64,000 nucleotides of DNA from a bacterium (GCA_030619885.1 JAUXAN010000003.1:1-64000), one strand, 5' to 3'. Shown: positions 25,429 through 34,704, counted from the stretch's first letter. Numbers and translations: made by a program. Notes: a model not told the origin generated them from the letters alone.

Positions 25429-26573
25429 AAAAAAATGTTCTACTTGTTGAACCAGCATATAAGAACCCATATCCTCCTTTGGGTATGATGAAAATTTCAA
25501 CATGGTATAAGAGAAAGGGAAATGATGTCCAGTTTATTAAAGATACCCTCCATAGTCCCGAACTCGATCGTTTTGATAAGAAAAGGATGTGTTACAAGAA
25601 ACTCAAGGATTACTATGATATTATATATATAACAAGTTTGTTCACATATCAAGCCCATTATGTTATTGCTTCAACAAATTACTACAAAAACAGGTTCCCT
25701 GATACTCAAATAAAAGTGGGGGGGATCATGGCAACCCTCATGCCAGAACATATCGAAAAAAAGACTGGCATAAAACCGCATATTGGGCTACTCCGAGGAG
25801 CTGAAAACTGTCCACCAGATTATTCTTTGTACCCTAACCTAGAATATTCGATCACTTTCACAACTAGGGGATGTCCTAGACATTGTCCTTTCTGTGCCGT
25901 AAGGAAGCATGAACCAGAGTTTATTTTAAAAGAAAATTGGTTGGAAGACATTGACATTACAAAAAAGGGCATAATTTTCTGGGATAATAATTGGTTTTTT
26001 TCACCCAATTTCGAAAAGGATATTAAAAGGCTTATTGAATTTCAGAAAGTAGGAATAATCCAAATTGATTTTAATCAAGGTCTAGATTGCAGATTATTTG
26101 ATGAAGATAAAGCCAAACTTTTGAGCAAAGTAAAGATTAATCCACTGAGATTTGCATTTGATAATTGTTCAGAAGACAAATATATACAGAAAGCTATACA
26201 GTTGGCTCAAAAATGTAGATTCAAAGACATAAGGGTTTATGTCTTATATAATTTTGAAGATAATAACGATACACCAGAATACTTTTATTATAGAATCAAT
26301 GAACTGAATAAATTGGGGGTACTGACATATCCAATGCGTTATCGTCCTTTTAGTCTCAATGGTCAGTATGTCTCTCCCAAATGGGATAAACAACTGCTAA
26401 GGGCTCTAAAATTATCTCTTATGTTCTATTATACGAAAGGAATGATTAGAAAAAGCCGAGAAGCTTTTAAAGATATCTACGGAAACAATGCTAATGAATT
26501 TAAGAATAAATTATATAAGATATATGAGAATGATAAATTAAAAAATAAAAACAAAACTGAGGACATAAATTGA
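25425..26573 (+). CDS. Radical SAM protein with a B12-binding-like N-terminal domain
   Basis: A 382-residue protein. The N-terminal 130 residues look like the cobalamin-binding Rossmann domain of B12-type radical SAM enzymes (NVLLVEPAYKNPYPPLGMMKISTWYKRKGNDV), but I see no DxHxxG cobalamin motif. The radical SAM cluster is TRGCPRHCPFCAVRKHEP (C150, C154, C157), followed by the barrel (IIFWDNNWFFSPN, QIDFNQGLDCRLFDEDKA). The C-terminal part is lysine-rich. The substrate is unknown. The start is in an ATGA overlap with the previous gene. A 73-bp gap follows, the largest in the operon. Confidence 0.85.
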   Translation: MKKNVLLVEPAYKNPYPPLGMMKISTWYKRKGNDVQFIKDTLHSPELDRFDKKRMCYKKLKDYYDIIYITSLFTYQAHYVIASTNYYKNRFPDTQIKVGGIMATLMPEHIEKKTGIKPHIGLLRGAENCPPDYSLYPNLEYSITFTTRGCPRHCPFCAVRKHEPEFILKENWLEDIDITKKGIIFWDNNWFFSPNFEKDIKRLIEFQKVGIIQIDFNQGLDCRLFDEDKAKLLSKVKINPLRFAFDNCSEDKYIQKAIQLAQKCRFKDIRVYVLYNFEDNNDTPEYFYYRINELNKLGVLTYPMRYRPFSLNGQYVSPKWDKQLLRALKLSLMFYYTKGMIRKSREAFKDIYGNNANEFKNKLYKIYENDKLKNKNKTEDIN

Positions 26574-26646
26574 AAAACAGATTGAAAGTGAGGATCGCGA
26601 GAACCTTTAAATATAAGGTGAGAAAGAAATTGAGATTTTCATCATT

Positions 26647-27684
26647 ATGGGAAAGGTGAAGGCAACAAGAGAAATATATGAAGGCACATTGCCATTGCTA
26701 ATACCTGAAAAGGTAAAGCCTGTCAAGCTGCCTATCCGAATAAAATACAAGGAATATCCAATGCTTGATGGGTCAAGAAAAAATTTAGTTCAACAGGTTG
26801 GAGATGGAGCAATTATCAAGCGATTCGAAAAAACACCAGTGCCTCAAAAGAAAATAGATGTAGTATGCCCACATTTTCTTGAACTAAAATGGGCTACTGG
26901 TTGTCCTTACGACTGTTCGTGGTGCTACCTAAAAGGGACTTTCCGCTTTTTGCCTTACAAGACTAAACCCCATATAAAAGATTTTGATAAGATTAAAAAA
27001 CATACTCAAGTGTTCTTGGAATATGTCGAAGAGCCTGAAATCTTAAATACAGGTGAGTTAGCAGATTCACTAATGTATGAAGGAAACAAAAAATCGTTTG
27101 TAAATTTTATAGTCCCTTTATTTGAAAATAAAAGTAAACATAAGGTCCTTTTCTTAACCAAATCAGATAGAATACAGAATCTCATGAAACTTGATTCTCA
27201 TAAGCAAGTAATAACAAGTTTTAGCTTGAACGCCATCCCTGTGGCTTGTAAGTGGGAACTTAAAGCCCCGTCTGTAAAAAGACGAATAAAGGCCGCAAAA
27301 ACACTTTATGACGAAGGATTTGAGGTAAGAATACGTATAGATCCTATGGTTCCTATAGAAAATTGGGAGAAATTATATCTTGAGTTAATTGACGATTTAT
27401 TTGATTCACTTATACCCGAAAGGATAACTTTGGGTTCTCTTCGTGGATTACAAAGCACTATCAACGGGGCAACAGATACATCATGGGTTAAATATCTTTC
27501 AGAATATTCAAATTGGGGTAAAAAAATAGATATAAATTCAAGACTTGCTATGTATAAAAATCTTATTTCATATCTACAAAAGAAACACAATTTTACCAAA
27601 GTAGCTTTTTGTAAAGAAAGCGTAGCTGTATGGGAAATACTCAAATTGGATTACAAAGAAATAAGATGCAACTGTGTTTGGTAA
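26647..27684 (+). CDS. SPL-family radical SAM protein (spore photoproduct lyase-like)
   Basis: A 345-residue protein. The cluster motif is ATGCPYDCSWCYLKGTFRF (C86, C90, C93). Downstream features match the spore photoproduct lyase pattern: NTGELADSLMYE, KVLFLTKSDRIQNLM, VITSFSLNAIPVACKWELKAPSVKRRIKAAKTLYDEGFEVRIRIDPM. Spore photoproduct lyase reverses thymine-dimer damage in spores. Many SPL-like proteins occur outside spore formers with unknown substrates, and this organism shows no sporulation genes here. It lies 12 bp before tcmP; TcmP proteins typically sit beside a protein with such a three-cysteine motif. It may therefore be the three-Cys partner itself. Confidence 0.85.
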   Translation: MGKVKATREIYEGTLPLLIPEKVKPVKLPIRIKYKEYPMLDGSRKNLVQQVGDGAIIKRFEKTPVPQKKIDVVCPHFLELKWATGCPYDCSWCYLKGTFRFLPYKTKPHIKDFDKIKKHTQVFLEYVEEPEILNTGELADSLMYEGNKKSFVNFIVPLFENKSKHKVLFLTKSDRIQNLMKLDSHKQVITSFSLNAIPVACKWELKAPSVKRRIKAAKTLYDEGFEVRIRIDPMVPIENWEKLYLELIDDLFDSLIPERITLGSLRGLQSTINGATDTSWVKYLSEYSNWGKKIDINSRLAMYKNLISYLQKKHNFTKVAFCKESVAVWEILKLDYKEIRCNCVW

Positions 27685-27696
27685 AAAGGATAAACT

Positions 27697-28794
27697 ATGG
27701 TTGTTAAAGAAACAATATGGAAGATTGAAGCACATACACAAGCGAAGCACGCCGTATTGGACAGATATCTGAAAGCTTGGCTTCCCATAATGAGTAAGTG
27801 GAATGGTCGGATTCTTTATATCGACGGTTTTGCAGGGCCAGGTAAATACTTTGATGAGGAGAATTTGCCAACTATCGATGGGTCTCCACTCATTGCCCTT
27901 AATGCAGCAAGAAAACATAAACTTCAGCTAAATGCAGAAATAGTATTCCTTTTTATTGAAGCAAGACATGATAGGTGTGAATATCTTAAAAGCCTGCTTG
28001 AATCAATAGATATACCTAAAAATATGAGATACGAAGTAATAGAAAGCAAATTTGACGAAACTCTCTCTTCCTTGCTTGATTATCTTGATGAACAGAAGAA
28101 AAGGCTTGCTCCAGCTTTCGTATTTATTGATCCATTTGGCTACTCGGATACTCCTTTTTCACTCATTAAACGAATAACAGAAAATAAAAAATGTGAGGTG
28201 CTTATCACATTTATGTATAGTTTTATTAAAAGAGCACTTACTAAATCTGACCAAGAAGGACATTTAGATAGACTTTTGGGAACTCAAGATTGGAGAAAGG
28301 TTCGTAATATCAATATTCCTCTAAAGAGAAAAGAATTTATTCAGCAACTTTATAAGAAACAACTGGAGGAAGAAGCAAAAATAAAATATGTCCGATTCTT
28401 TGAAATGATCAATAAATTCAACCAAACTGAATATTTCCTTTTCTTTGGAACCAATAATCTTGAGGGACTTAGACAAATAAACGCTGCCATGTGGAAGGTT
28501 GATCCAAAGGGCACATTTCAATTCTCGGATAGAACAAATCCTAACCAAACAGTGCTCTTCACTCCTGAACCTGACTATAATTTACTTAAAAAGTTAATTG
28601 TCCGAGAATTCAGGGGTAAAACAGTTCCAGTTGAAGAAATTGATGAGTTTGTTTTAATATCTGGGTTTACTCATTTCAAAAGGAATATTTTGAAGCCAAT
28701 GGAAAAAGCAAAACCTCATGAGATAGAAATAATTGAGAGCAGTAGGGAGCGGAAAGGAACTTATCCTCCGGATTCACTTATTAAGTTTTTATGA
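27697..28794 (+). CDS. tcmP: Three-Cys-motif partner protein TcmP
   Basis: A 365-residue protein with both TcmP hallmarks: ILYIDGFAGPGKYFDEE...DGSPLIALNAARKH (near 39-75) and FVFIDPFGYSDTPFSLIKRI (near 141-160), plus EIVFLFIEARHDRCEYLKSLL between them. These correspond to strands of a class I SAM methyltransferase-like fold. The family is defined by its co-occurrence with a three-cysteine radical SAM-like protein, and its function is undescribed. The C-terminal region (SGFTHFKRNILKPMEK) could be a winged-helix or DNA/RNA contact. AAGGA lies 7 nt upstream of the ATG. Its stop overlaps the zinc-ribbon gene in an ATGA. Confidence 0.9.
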   Translation: MVVKETIWKIEAHTQAKHAVLDRYLKAWLPIMSKWNGRILYIDGFAGPGKYFDEENLPTIDGSPLIALNAARKHKLQLNAEIVFLFIEARHDRCEYLKSLLESIDIPKNMRYEVIESKFDETLSSLLDYLDEQKKRLAPAFVFIDPFGYSDTPFSLIKRITENKKCEVLITFMYSFIKRALTKSDQEGHLDRLLGTQDWRKVRNINIPLKRKEFIQQLYKKQLEEEAKIKYVRFFEMINKFNQTEYFLFFGTNNLEGLRQINAAMWKVDPKGTFQFSDRTNPNQTVLFTPEPDYNLLKKLIVREFRGKTVPVEEIDEFVLISGFTHFKRNILKPMEKAKPHEIEIIESSRERKGTYPPDSLIKFL

Positions 28795-29000
28795 CTTGGG
28801 TAAAAATTATGAAGGCAGATAATACAGAAGTTAAAAACAAATTTTCTGAAAGGCCAAAGTTACTTAATCGCCCACGTTGTTATACTTACAATCCAAAAGA
28901 CGGCTGTTTGTATTGCGGGAATAAAACTTTCCGGTATTATTCTTCTGTATTTGGGAAAAAGTACTATCAATGCGAAAAATGCGGGGGTATAAATCATTAA
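28791..29000 (+). CDS. Small zinc-ribbon protein
   Basis: A 69-residue basic protein with two CxxC knuckles: GCLYCGNKTFRYYSS and YYQCEKCGGINH (C-x2-C-x15-20-C-x2-C). This is a zinc-ribbon layout common in nucleic-acid-binding or complex-assembly proteins. The ATG overlaps the tcmP stop by 4 bp, so it belongs to the same translational unit. An internal start at 28809 (MKADNTEVKN) is possible but lacks that coupling. Function unknown. Confidence 0.75.
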   Translation: MTWVKIMKADNTEVKNKFSERPKLLNRPRCYTYNPKDGCLYCGNKTFRYYSSVFGKKYYQCEKCGGINH

Positions 29001-29015
29001 CTTTGAAATTTCTTG

Positions 29016-29150
29016 ATGTTACTGAAACAAGAAGAATTTGACTGCATAATGAAACTTAAGCAGTTCAAAAATGATGATGAAATTAACTTATTCTATTCTA
29101 TCGGGCGAATGACCCCATATTTTCAGTTAATGTATGAGATAGAATTATGA
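29016..29150 (+). CDS. 44-aa ORF coupled to the HAD gene
   Basis: The frame MLLKQEEFDCIMKLKQF...NLFYSIGRMTPYFQ ends in a TGA that overlaps the ATG of the HAD hydrolase gene (ATGA), and it starts 15 bp after the zinc-ribbon gene. The spacing is what is expected of a real operon gene, but there is no family match and no strong ribosome binding site, so it could also be a decayed fragment. It is shorter than the ORF track cutoff. Confidence 0.4.
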   Translation: MLLKQEEFDCIMKLKQFKNDDEINLFYSIGRMTPYFQLMYEIEL

Positions 29151-29824
29151 AAGCGTGTTTTTTTGATTTTGGCGGAACATTGATGGACGACAAGAGTGAC
29201 AGACTTGCTCATCTGGAGGTCATAAAGAAGATAGAACAGACCTACAAGGTTGAGACCCCCTCAGAAAAGATACTCTCTCAACTGGAAACATATATAAGAT
29301 TTTTTGCAGAGAAACGTGCGAAGAGATGGATTAAATCAAAAAGTTTATTTTTAGATTCTTTTAAAAATATACTCGGTCTTGAAATCGACCCGGATTGGTT
29401 TATGAAAATCTACTACGATGCCCATAAACGATGCTGTAAATTATTTCCTTATGCTAAACAAGTATTGAAAGATGTGAAAGAGATGGGATGGTATTTGGGG
29501 CTCATCTCCGATATAGACGATGAGTATCTGTATTTTCAACTTGGTGAATTTTCTATAAGCGAAGACATTTTCGATTCGATAACCACATCCGATGCGGTGG
29601 GTGTTGGGAAACCGACCCCTTTGATATTCAAAACAGCACTCGATAAATGTGGAGGTGAGCCAAAAGTTGCTTTCTACATAGGAGATTCGCTTGATAAGGA
29701 TATAAAAGGGGCAAAGAGGATGGGTATGCAAACGATATGGTTTAAGGGCAATAAACACGAAGATGCAGATTATGTGATAAGTCAACTGAATGAAATCCCG
29801 CTGATTCTATCTAATGAAGGTTAG
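29147..29824 (+). CDS. HAD-superfamily hydrolase
   Basis: A 225-residue HAD subfamily IA protein. Motif I is CFFDFGGTLMDD (D7, but the second acidic residue DxD is replaced: DFGGT). Motif II is around GLISDIDDEYL, motif III is the lysine in GVGKPTPLIF, and motif IV is FYIGDSLDKDIKGAKRMGMQTIW. Members dephosphorylate small metabolites. DFGG instead of DxDGT means the general acid position is Gly, which is seen in some phosphatase-weak HADs, so activity is uncertain. It overlaps nth by 11 bp. Whether it belongs to the accessory island or the housekeeping block is open. Confidence 0.85.
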   Translation: MKACFFDFGGTLMDDKSDRLAHLEVIKKIEQTYKVETPSEKILSQLETYIRFFAEKRAKRWIKSKSLFLDSFKNILGLEIDPDWFMKIYYDAHKRCCKLFPYAKQVLKDVKEMGWYLGLISDIDDEYLYFQLGEFSISEDIFDSITTSDAVGVGKPTPLIFKTALDKCGGEPKVAFYIGDSLDKDIKGAKRMGMQTIWFKGNKHEDADYVISQLNEIPLILSNEG

Positions 29825-30443
29825 CAAACTCGTTTCTTTTCTGAATTCAAAATATCCATTTAAAATCTCCTCCAGAGAGCCATTTAAAGTATTGATCTCC
29901 ACAATTCTATCTCAGCGTACCCGTGATGAAAATACCGAGATTGCATCTTCTAATCTGTTTTCAAAATATACCACACCCCAGGCTATAGCGGATGCAAGGC
30001 TCGAAGATATAGAGAGCCCAATCAAACCAGCAGGTTTTTACAGAGTAAAGGCAAGAAGGATAAGAGAAATTTCAAGAATCATACTGCGTAGGTTTAATGG
30101 TAGGGTGCCGTCTTCTTTTGAAGAACTGCTCACTCTACCAGGGGTAGGGAGAAAGACTGCAAATTGTGTTCTGGTATTTGCTTATGGGAAAGATGCACTA
30201 CCCGTAGATACCCATGTTCATCGTATATCAAACCGCCTCGGTTTAGTCTCGAGCAGAACTCCTCATCAGACTGAAGCCAAATTAAAATCTGTAATACCCA
30301 AGAGGCATTGGAAACCGATAAACGCACAACTCGTTCAGTTCGGTCGTGAAATATGCAGACCTATAAATCCACAATGCTCTATCTGTGGACTGAACGCTCT
30401 CTGTCAATTTAGAAAAAAGAGACTACAGATTAAACAGAAATAG
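29814..30443 (+). CDS. nth: Endonuclease III (DNA glycosylase/AP lyase)
   Basis: A 209-residue HhH-GPD protein. The catalytic lysine is in the helix-hairpin-helix LLTLPGVGRKTANCVLVFAYGKDALPVDTHVHRISNRLGL (K near LPGVGRKTA, D in VDTHV). The C-terminal 4Fe-4S cluster is in CRPINPQCSICGLNALC (C-x6-C-x2-C-x5-C). It excises oxidised pyrimidines in base excision repair. The ATG at 29814 overlaps the HAD stop. Co-transcription with the HAD gene, and possibly with the accessory island, is implied by the overlaps. Confidence 0.95.
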   Translation: MKVSKLVSFLNSKYPFKISSREPFKVLISTILSQRTRDENTEIASSNLFSKYTTPQAIADARLEDIESPIKPAGFYRVKARRIREISRIILRRFNGRVPSSFEELLTLPGVGRKTANCVLVFAYGKDALPVDTHVHRISNRLGLVSSRTPHQTEAKLKSVIPKRHWKPINAQLVQFGREICRPINPQCSICGLNALCQFRKKRLQIKQK

Positions 30444-30525
30444 TAAGTTAGAATCTTTAAGAAAAGTTTTTGAAGGTAACCAAGTGGAAGGAATTTTCTT
30501 TTTTTCTCTGTGGGCAATTTTTTTC

Positions 30526-30555
30526 TTGACATTATCTCTGTTTTATTTTTATTAT
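30526..30555 (+). promoter_or_regulatory. Promoter of the lpxD operon, apparently leaderless
   Basis: TTGACA, 18-nt spacer, TATTAT; the lpxD ATG follows 5 nt later. Upstream is the phrase CTCTGTGGGCAATTTTTTTC, which recurs before other TTGACA boxes in this window. Confidence 0.55.
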
Positions 30556-30560
30556 ATAAT

Positions 30561-31574
30561 ATGAAGGTAAAAGAAATCGCCAGAGCTGTTGAAGGAAGAT
30601 TGATAGGAAATGGAACCATTGAGATAGAAAATGTTGTGCCTATCAAAGAAGCAAAGAAAGGGGATATTACTTTTTTTCATGATAAGAGATATATCAAATA
30701 TTTGCATAAAAGCAAGGCATCTTGCATAGTCGTTCCACAAGGGATGGAAGAGCTAACGACTACAGTCATAGAAGTAAAAAATCCTGCCCTTGCCTTTGCC
30801 AAAATTCTAAACTTTTTTGCTCCTCAAAAGAAAATGGAAAAGGGGATACATAATACTGCAATCATTGGAAAGAATGTATCTATCCACAAGACCGCATCTA
30901 TTCAAGCCTTCTGTTGCATCGGTGATGATGTGAGAATTGAAAAGGGTGTCTGTATCTTCCCTTATGTCTATGTCGGTTCAGGAACTACGATAAGGGAAAA
31001 CTCAAAGATTTATTCCAATGTAACAGTTAGAGAAAACTCAAAGATAGGAAAGAGGGTGATAATCCATTCTGGAACTGTAATAGGTTCGGATGGCTATGGA
31101 TATGTGAAGGGCGACGGTCATCATCGCAAGATTCCACAGATAGGAAAAGTAATAATTGAGGATGATGTCGAGATAGGTGCCAACACCGCTATAGACCGTG
31201 CAACCCTCGGCGCTACAGTGATAGGGCGAGGTACGAAGATAGATAATCTTGTCCATATAGGTCATAATGTAAGAATAGGAGAAAATTCGCTCATAATCGC
31301 CCAGGTTGGAATATCTGGCAGCGTAGAAATCGGTAAAAATTGTGTACTCGCAGGACAGGCAGGTATTAGTGACCATATAAAACTTGGAGATAATGTAATA
31401 GTTGGGGGTCAGGCAGGGGTTACAAAATCTTTCCCGTCCAATATGAAAATCTCCGGTTATCCTGCAAGACCCCACTCCGATGCGCAAAGGTCTTATGCAA
31501 CTATTTCAATGTTGCCTGAACTGCTGCATAGATTGAAGAATCTGGAAAAAAAATATGCAGAGAACATTAAATAA
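30561..31574 (+). CDS. lpxD: UDP-3-O-(3-hydroxyacyl)glucosamine N-acyltransferase
   Basis: About 337 residues. The N-terminal uridine-binding domain ([19 protein letters not shown].., [23 protein letters not shown]) is followed by a left-handed beta-helix of hexapeptide repeats ([38 protein letters not shown]) with the active-site histidine region [16 protein letters not shown]. The track start at 30510 adds 17 residues that lie across the promoter; the ATG at 30561 is correct for the family. It adds the second acyl chain in lipid A synthesis. It overlaps lpxC-fabZ by 20 bp. Confidence 0.96.
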   Translation: MKVKEIARAVEGRLIGNGTIEIENVVPIKEAKKGDITFFHDKRYIKYLHKSKASCIVVPQGMEELTTTVIEVKNPALAFAKILNFFAPQKKMEKGIHNTAIIGKNVSIHKTASIQAFCCIGDDVRIEKGVCIFPYVYVGSGTTIRENSKIYSNVTVRENSKIGKRVIIHSGTVIGSDGYGYVKGDGHHRKIPQIGKVIIEDDVEIGANTAIDRATLGATVIGRGTKIDNLVHIGHNVRIGENSLIIAQVGISGSVEIGKNCVLAGQAGISDHIKLGDNVIVGGQAGVTKSFPSNMKISGYPARPHSDAQRSYATISMLPELLHRLKNLEKKYAENIK

Positions 31575-32838
31575 AAAAGGTTCTTTTACTGGAACGGGGC
31601 TTCATACAGGAAACAAGACGACCATAACCTTTAATCCATCCCCAGATGATAGTGGAATCAAATTTGTGCGGACAGACCTCAAAGATAGACCCGTCATTGA
31701 AGCAGACATTGACCATGTAGTGGAGACTGATAGAGGAACGACCATATCTTTAAATGGCGTAAAAATCCACACGGTCGAACATGTGCTTGCGTCTATATCT
31801 GGTCTTGAAATTGATAATGTGAGAATCGAACTGAACGGTTCTGAACCACCTGTCGGCGACGGAAGTTCTCTACCATTTGTTGATACGATAAAAAAGGCAG
31901 GCATTAAAGAAGGGCAGAAAGAAAGGGACTATTATGTAATTCGCAAACCTTATGTTTTTTCCGATGGTGATGTTCATATAGTTGCAAATCCCGCAGATAA
32001 CTTGAAAGTATCGTTCACAATAGACTACCCGAATCCTATAGTGAAATCACAGTATATATCCCTGTCAATAGACCCGAAGACTTTTTCGAAGGAAATCGCA
32101 CCTGCAAGAACTTACTGTTTTGCTGAAGATGTGGAGAGGCTGAGAAGTAAGGGGTTGATAAAAGGCGGAAGTTTTGATAATGCAATAGTAATAACAAAAG
32201 ATGGTTTTATGAACGAAACACCACTCAGGTTTCCCAACGAGTTCGTGCGGCACAAAATAATTGACCTTCTTGGTGACCTGGCACTCTTGGGTGGTCCTCT
32301 CAATGCCCATATAATCTCTATAAAATCCGGCCATAGAACTAATGTTAAATTTATACAAAAGTTAAAAAAATATGTTCAAAAAGAAAAAGCTGGATCTTTT
32401 GATATTTCAAATATACTCGAAGTTATGCCTCATAGATACCCTTTCTTGCTCGTTGACAGAATCATTGAACTTGAACCCAAAAGGGTTGTTGGGATAAAAA
32501 ATGTCACTTTTAACGAACCTTACTTTCAAGGACATTTCCCTGGAGTGCCGGTAATGCCTGGTGTGCTCATTGTAGAGGCGATGGCTCAGGTAGGTGGGTT
32601 TCTTCTACTCCACTCGGTAGAGAAGAAAGAGAACAAACTCGTCTATTTTGTAGGAATAGATGGGATAAAATTCAGAAGACCTGTGAAACCTGGGGACCAA
32701 ATCAGGTTTGAACTCAATCTACTTAAACACAAGGCAAGGATGTACAAGATGTCAGGGCATGCATATGTGGATAATCACTTAGTATGCGAGGGCGAACTTC
32801 TTGCCCAGGTAGTGGAGAAACCAGATGGAAATAGATAA
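31555..32838 (+). CDS. lpxC-fabZ: Bifunctional LpxC-FabZ: UDP-3-O-acyl-GlcNAc deacetylase / 3-hydroxyacyl-ACP dehydratase
   Basis: A 427-residue fusion. Residues 1 to about 275 are Lpx[21 protein letters not shown], the zinc ligand histidine in [18 protein letters not shown]-type sequence, [18 protein letters not shown], and the catalytic histidine near IKSGHRTN. Residues about 285-427 are FabZ, with the hotdog signature [14 protein letters not shown] and the active-site region [25 protein letters not shown]. This fusion is typical of Bacteroidetes and related FCB lineages and ties lipid A commitment to fatty-acid elongation. It overlaps lpxD and lpxA. Confidence 0.96.
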   Translation: MQRTLNKKGSFTGTGLHTGNKTTITFNPSPDDSGIKFVRTDLKDRPVIEADIDHVVETDRGTTISLNGVKIHTVEHVLASISGLEIDNVRIELNGSEPPVGDGSSLPFVDTIKKAGIKEGQKERDYYVIRKPYVFSDGDVHIVANPADNLKVSFTIDYPNPIVKSQYISLSIDPKTFSKEIAPARTYCFAEDVERLRSKGLIKGGSFDNAIVITKDGFMNETPLRFPNEFVRHKIIDLLGDLALLGGPLNAHIISIKSGHRTNVKFIQKLKKYVQKEKAGSFDISNILEVMPHRYPFLLVDRIIELEPKRVVGIKNVTFNEPYFQGHFPGVPVMPGVLIVEAMAQVGGFLLLHSVEKKENKLVYFVGIDGIKFRRPVKPGDQIRFELNLLKHKARMYKMSGHAYVDNHLVCEGELLAQVVEKPDGNR

Positions 32839-33595
32839 GACAGCGATCGTAAGCTCTGAAGCGAAACTCGGAAAGAATGTGAAGATAGGTCCATTCAGCA
32901 CCATCGATAAGAATGTAACCATTGGTGATGGAACTAAGATAGGTCCGAACTGCCACATAACTGGATGGACAGAGATAGGGAAGAATTGTGATATCTTACA
33001 CGGGGTGGTAATCGGCAATCCACCACAGGATGTGAAATTTAAAGGTAAAAGGAGTTTTTGCGTCATAGGAGATGGAAACATGGTAAGGGAATATGTGACG
33101 ATCCATAGAGGTTCGGACTATGAGAGTAAGACGGTAATAGGTTCCAGTAATTTTTTAATGGCATATTCACATGTCGGACATAACTGCAACATTGGAAACG
33201 GCATAATACTCGCAAACGCAGCTAACCTCTCTGGATATGTTGAGGTAGAGGACTTTGCCTTCATATCAGGGCTTGTTCCTGTCCATCAATTCGTGAGAAT
33301 AGGCTGTTACTGTATGATCGGAGGTGGTTACAGAGTACCAAAAGATATTGTTCCATATTCACTTGCAGGTGGTTATCCGATCCGCATATGTGGGCTCAAT
33401 ACCGTGGGTCTGAAACGGCACAAGTTTAAAGCCGAAATAAGAAATATACTGAAGGAGGCATACAAGATAATATTTTTTTCCAACCTCAATACGCATCAGG
33501 CGATTGCAAGGGCAAAGACAGACCTCCCACAGAGAGAAGAGGTAAAACATCTGATAGAATTTATTGAGAATTCTACCAGGGGTATCGTAAAATGA
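32825..33595 (+). CDS. lpxA: UDP-N-acetylglucosamine acyltransferase
   Basis: A 256-residue left-handed beta-helix protein. It has repeats [20 protein letters not shown] and VTIGDGTKIGPNCHI, the catalytic histidine in FLMAYSHVGHNCNIGNG, the conserved NPPQDVKFKG and a C-terminal helical domain. It performs the first acylation in lipid A synthesis. Normal length. It overlaps lpxC-fabZ by 14 bp and the first pilT-like gene by 4 bp. Confidence 0.96.
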   Translation: MEIDKTAIVSSEAKLGKNVKIGPFSTIDKNVTIGDGTKIGPNCHITGWTEIGKNCDILHGVVIGNPPQDVKFKGKRSFCVIGDGNMVREYVTIHRGSDYESKTVIGSSNFLMAYSHVGHNCNIGNGIILANAANLSGYVEVEDFAFISGLVPVHQFVRIGCYCMIGGGYRVPKDIVPYSLAGGYPIRICGLNTVGLKRHKFKAEIRNILKEAYKIIFFSNLNTHQAIARAKTDLPQREEVKHLIEFIENSTRGIVK

Positions 33596-34704
33596 ATAAA
33601 AAGTTAGAACTGGATGCAGTCTTAGAAGATATGGTTAAAAGGGAAGGTTCTGACCTTCATTTGAAAGTGGGAGAACCGCCTATGTACAGAATATTTGGAA
33701 AGCTTACCAGAAGCAGGTTTCCAATAGTAGATGACGAATCGATTAACAGGATGATATACGGTATTCTTACAGAAGAGAGGAGGGAGAGGTTCGAAAACGA
33801 GTCTGAATTGGACCTCTCATATGAAATTCTTGACTTTGCAAGATTCAGGATGAGTGTCTTTCGCCAGAGTGGTCACATAGGTGCGGTCTTTAGATATATA
33901 CCTTTAGAGATTAAGAGCATAGATGATTGGGAACTGCCTCCTGTGTTGAAAAGACTTGCACTTCTACGAGGTGGACTCATCCTCGTAACCGGGCCAACGG
34001 GTTCAGGCAAATCTACTACCCTCTCTGCAATGATACTCCATATAAATGAGAGTGTTCGCAGACATATCATAATTATAGAAGACCCTATAGAATTTCTTCA
34101 CAAGGATATAAAGTCTACCATAGAACAGTTAGAACTGGGTATAGACACCCTTTCTTTTGCCGATGCTTTGAAGTCGGTAGTGCGTCAATCACCCGACTTG
34201 ATAATGGTGGGTGAGGTAAGAGATCTGGATACTTTGAGAGAGGCATTGAATGCTGCAGAGACAGGACATTTAGTGCTGGCTACCTTGCACACTGCCGATG
34301 CTTCCCAGACTGTTGATAGAATCGTAGATATGCATCCCCCAGGTGAGATACACAAAGCCCGACTGCAACTATCGAACACCCTTCATGCAGTAATATCCGA
34401 ATCTCTACTCCGAAGATTGGAGGGGAAGGGTTTGGTTGCTGCATTTGATATACTGATATGCACCGACGCTGTTCGTACCTGTATTAGAGAAGGGAAAACC
34501 CATCAGATACCTTCAATAATTCAGACGGGGACAAAATTTGGAATGCAACTTTTGGATGACAATTTGAAGGAACTCTATCTCAACGGTATTGTTGCCTATG
34601 ATGAGGCGTTATCAAAATCGTCCAATCCGGATGATTTTGAGAAAAGCGTATCAAAACCTGCTTTTGCATCACTTAAGGAGCGTGTAAAGGATGGAGCTGG
34701 CTGA
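33592..34704 (+). CDS. pilT: PilT-like type IV pilus retraction ATPase (first of two)
   Basis: A 370-residue secretion-type ATPase. The N-terminal domain has VKREGSDLHLKVGEPPMYRI. Walker A is LVTGPTGSGKSTTLSAMI, the Asp box is IIIEDPIEFLH, Walker B is DLIMVGEVRDLDTLREAL and the His box is AAETGHLVLATLHTADASQTVDRIV. All catalytic elements are canonical, so it should power pilus retraction or twitching. Pilus structural genes are not in the window. It is translationally coupled to lpxA and overlaps the second ATPase by 14 bp. Confidence 0.93.
   Translation: MNKKLELDAVLEDMVKREGSDLHLKVGEPPMYRIFGKLTRSRFPIVDDESINRMIYGILTEERRERFENESELDLSYEILDFARFRMSVFRQSGHIGAVFRYIPLEIKSIDDWELPPVLKRLALLRGGLILVTGPTGSGKSTTLSAMILHINESVRRHIIIIEDPIEFLHKDIKSTIEQLELGIDTLSFADALKSVVRQSPDLIMVGEVRDLDTLREALNAAETGHLVLATLHTADASQTVDRIVDMHPPGEIHKARLQLSNTLHAVISESLLRRLEGKGLVAAFDILICTDAVRTCIREGKTHQIPSIIQTGTKFGMQLLDDNLKELYLNGIVAYDEALSKSSNPDDFEKSVSKPAFASLKERVKDGAG

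Noticed and set aside
26570-26659. TTG-started 29-aa basic ORF between the two radical SAM genes
   Set aside because: It is very short, uses TTG, and has no ribosome binding site or homology cue; the 73-bp gap is more simply non-coding.
31602-31904. 100-aa minus-strand ORF inside lpxC-fabZ and similar antisense ORFs
   Set aside because: They are shadows of strongly conserved genes on the other strand, with no ribosome binding sites or recognisable motifs.
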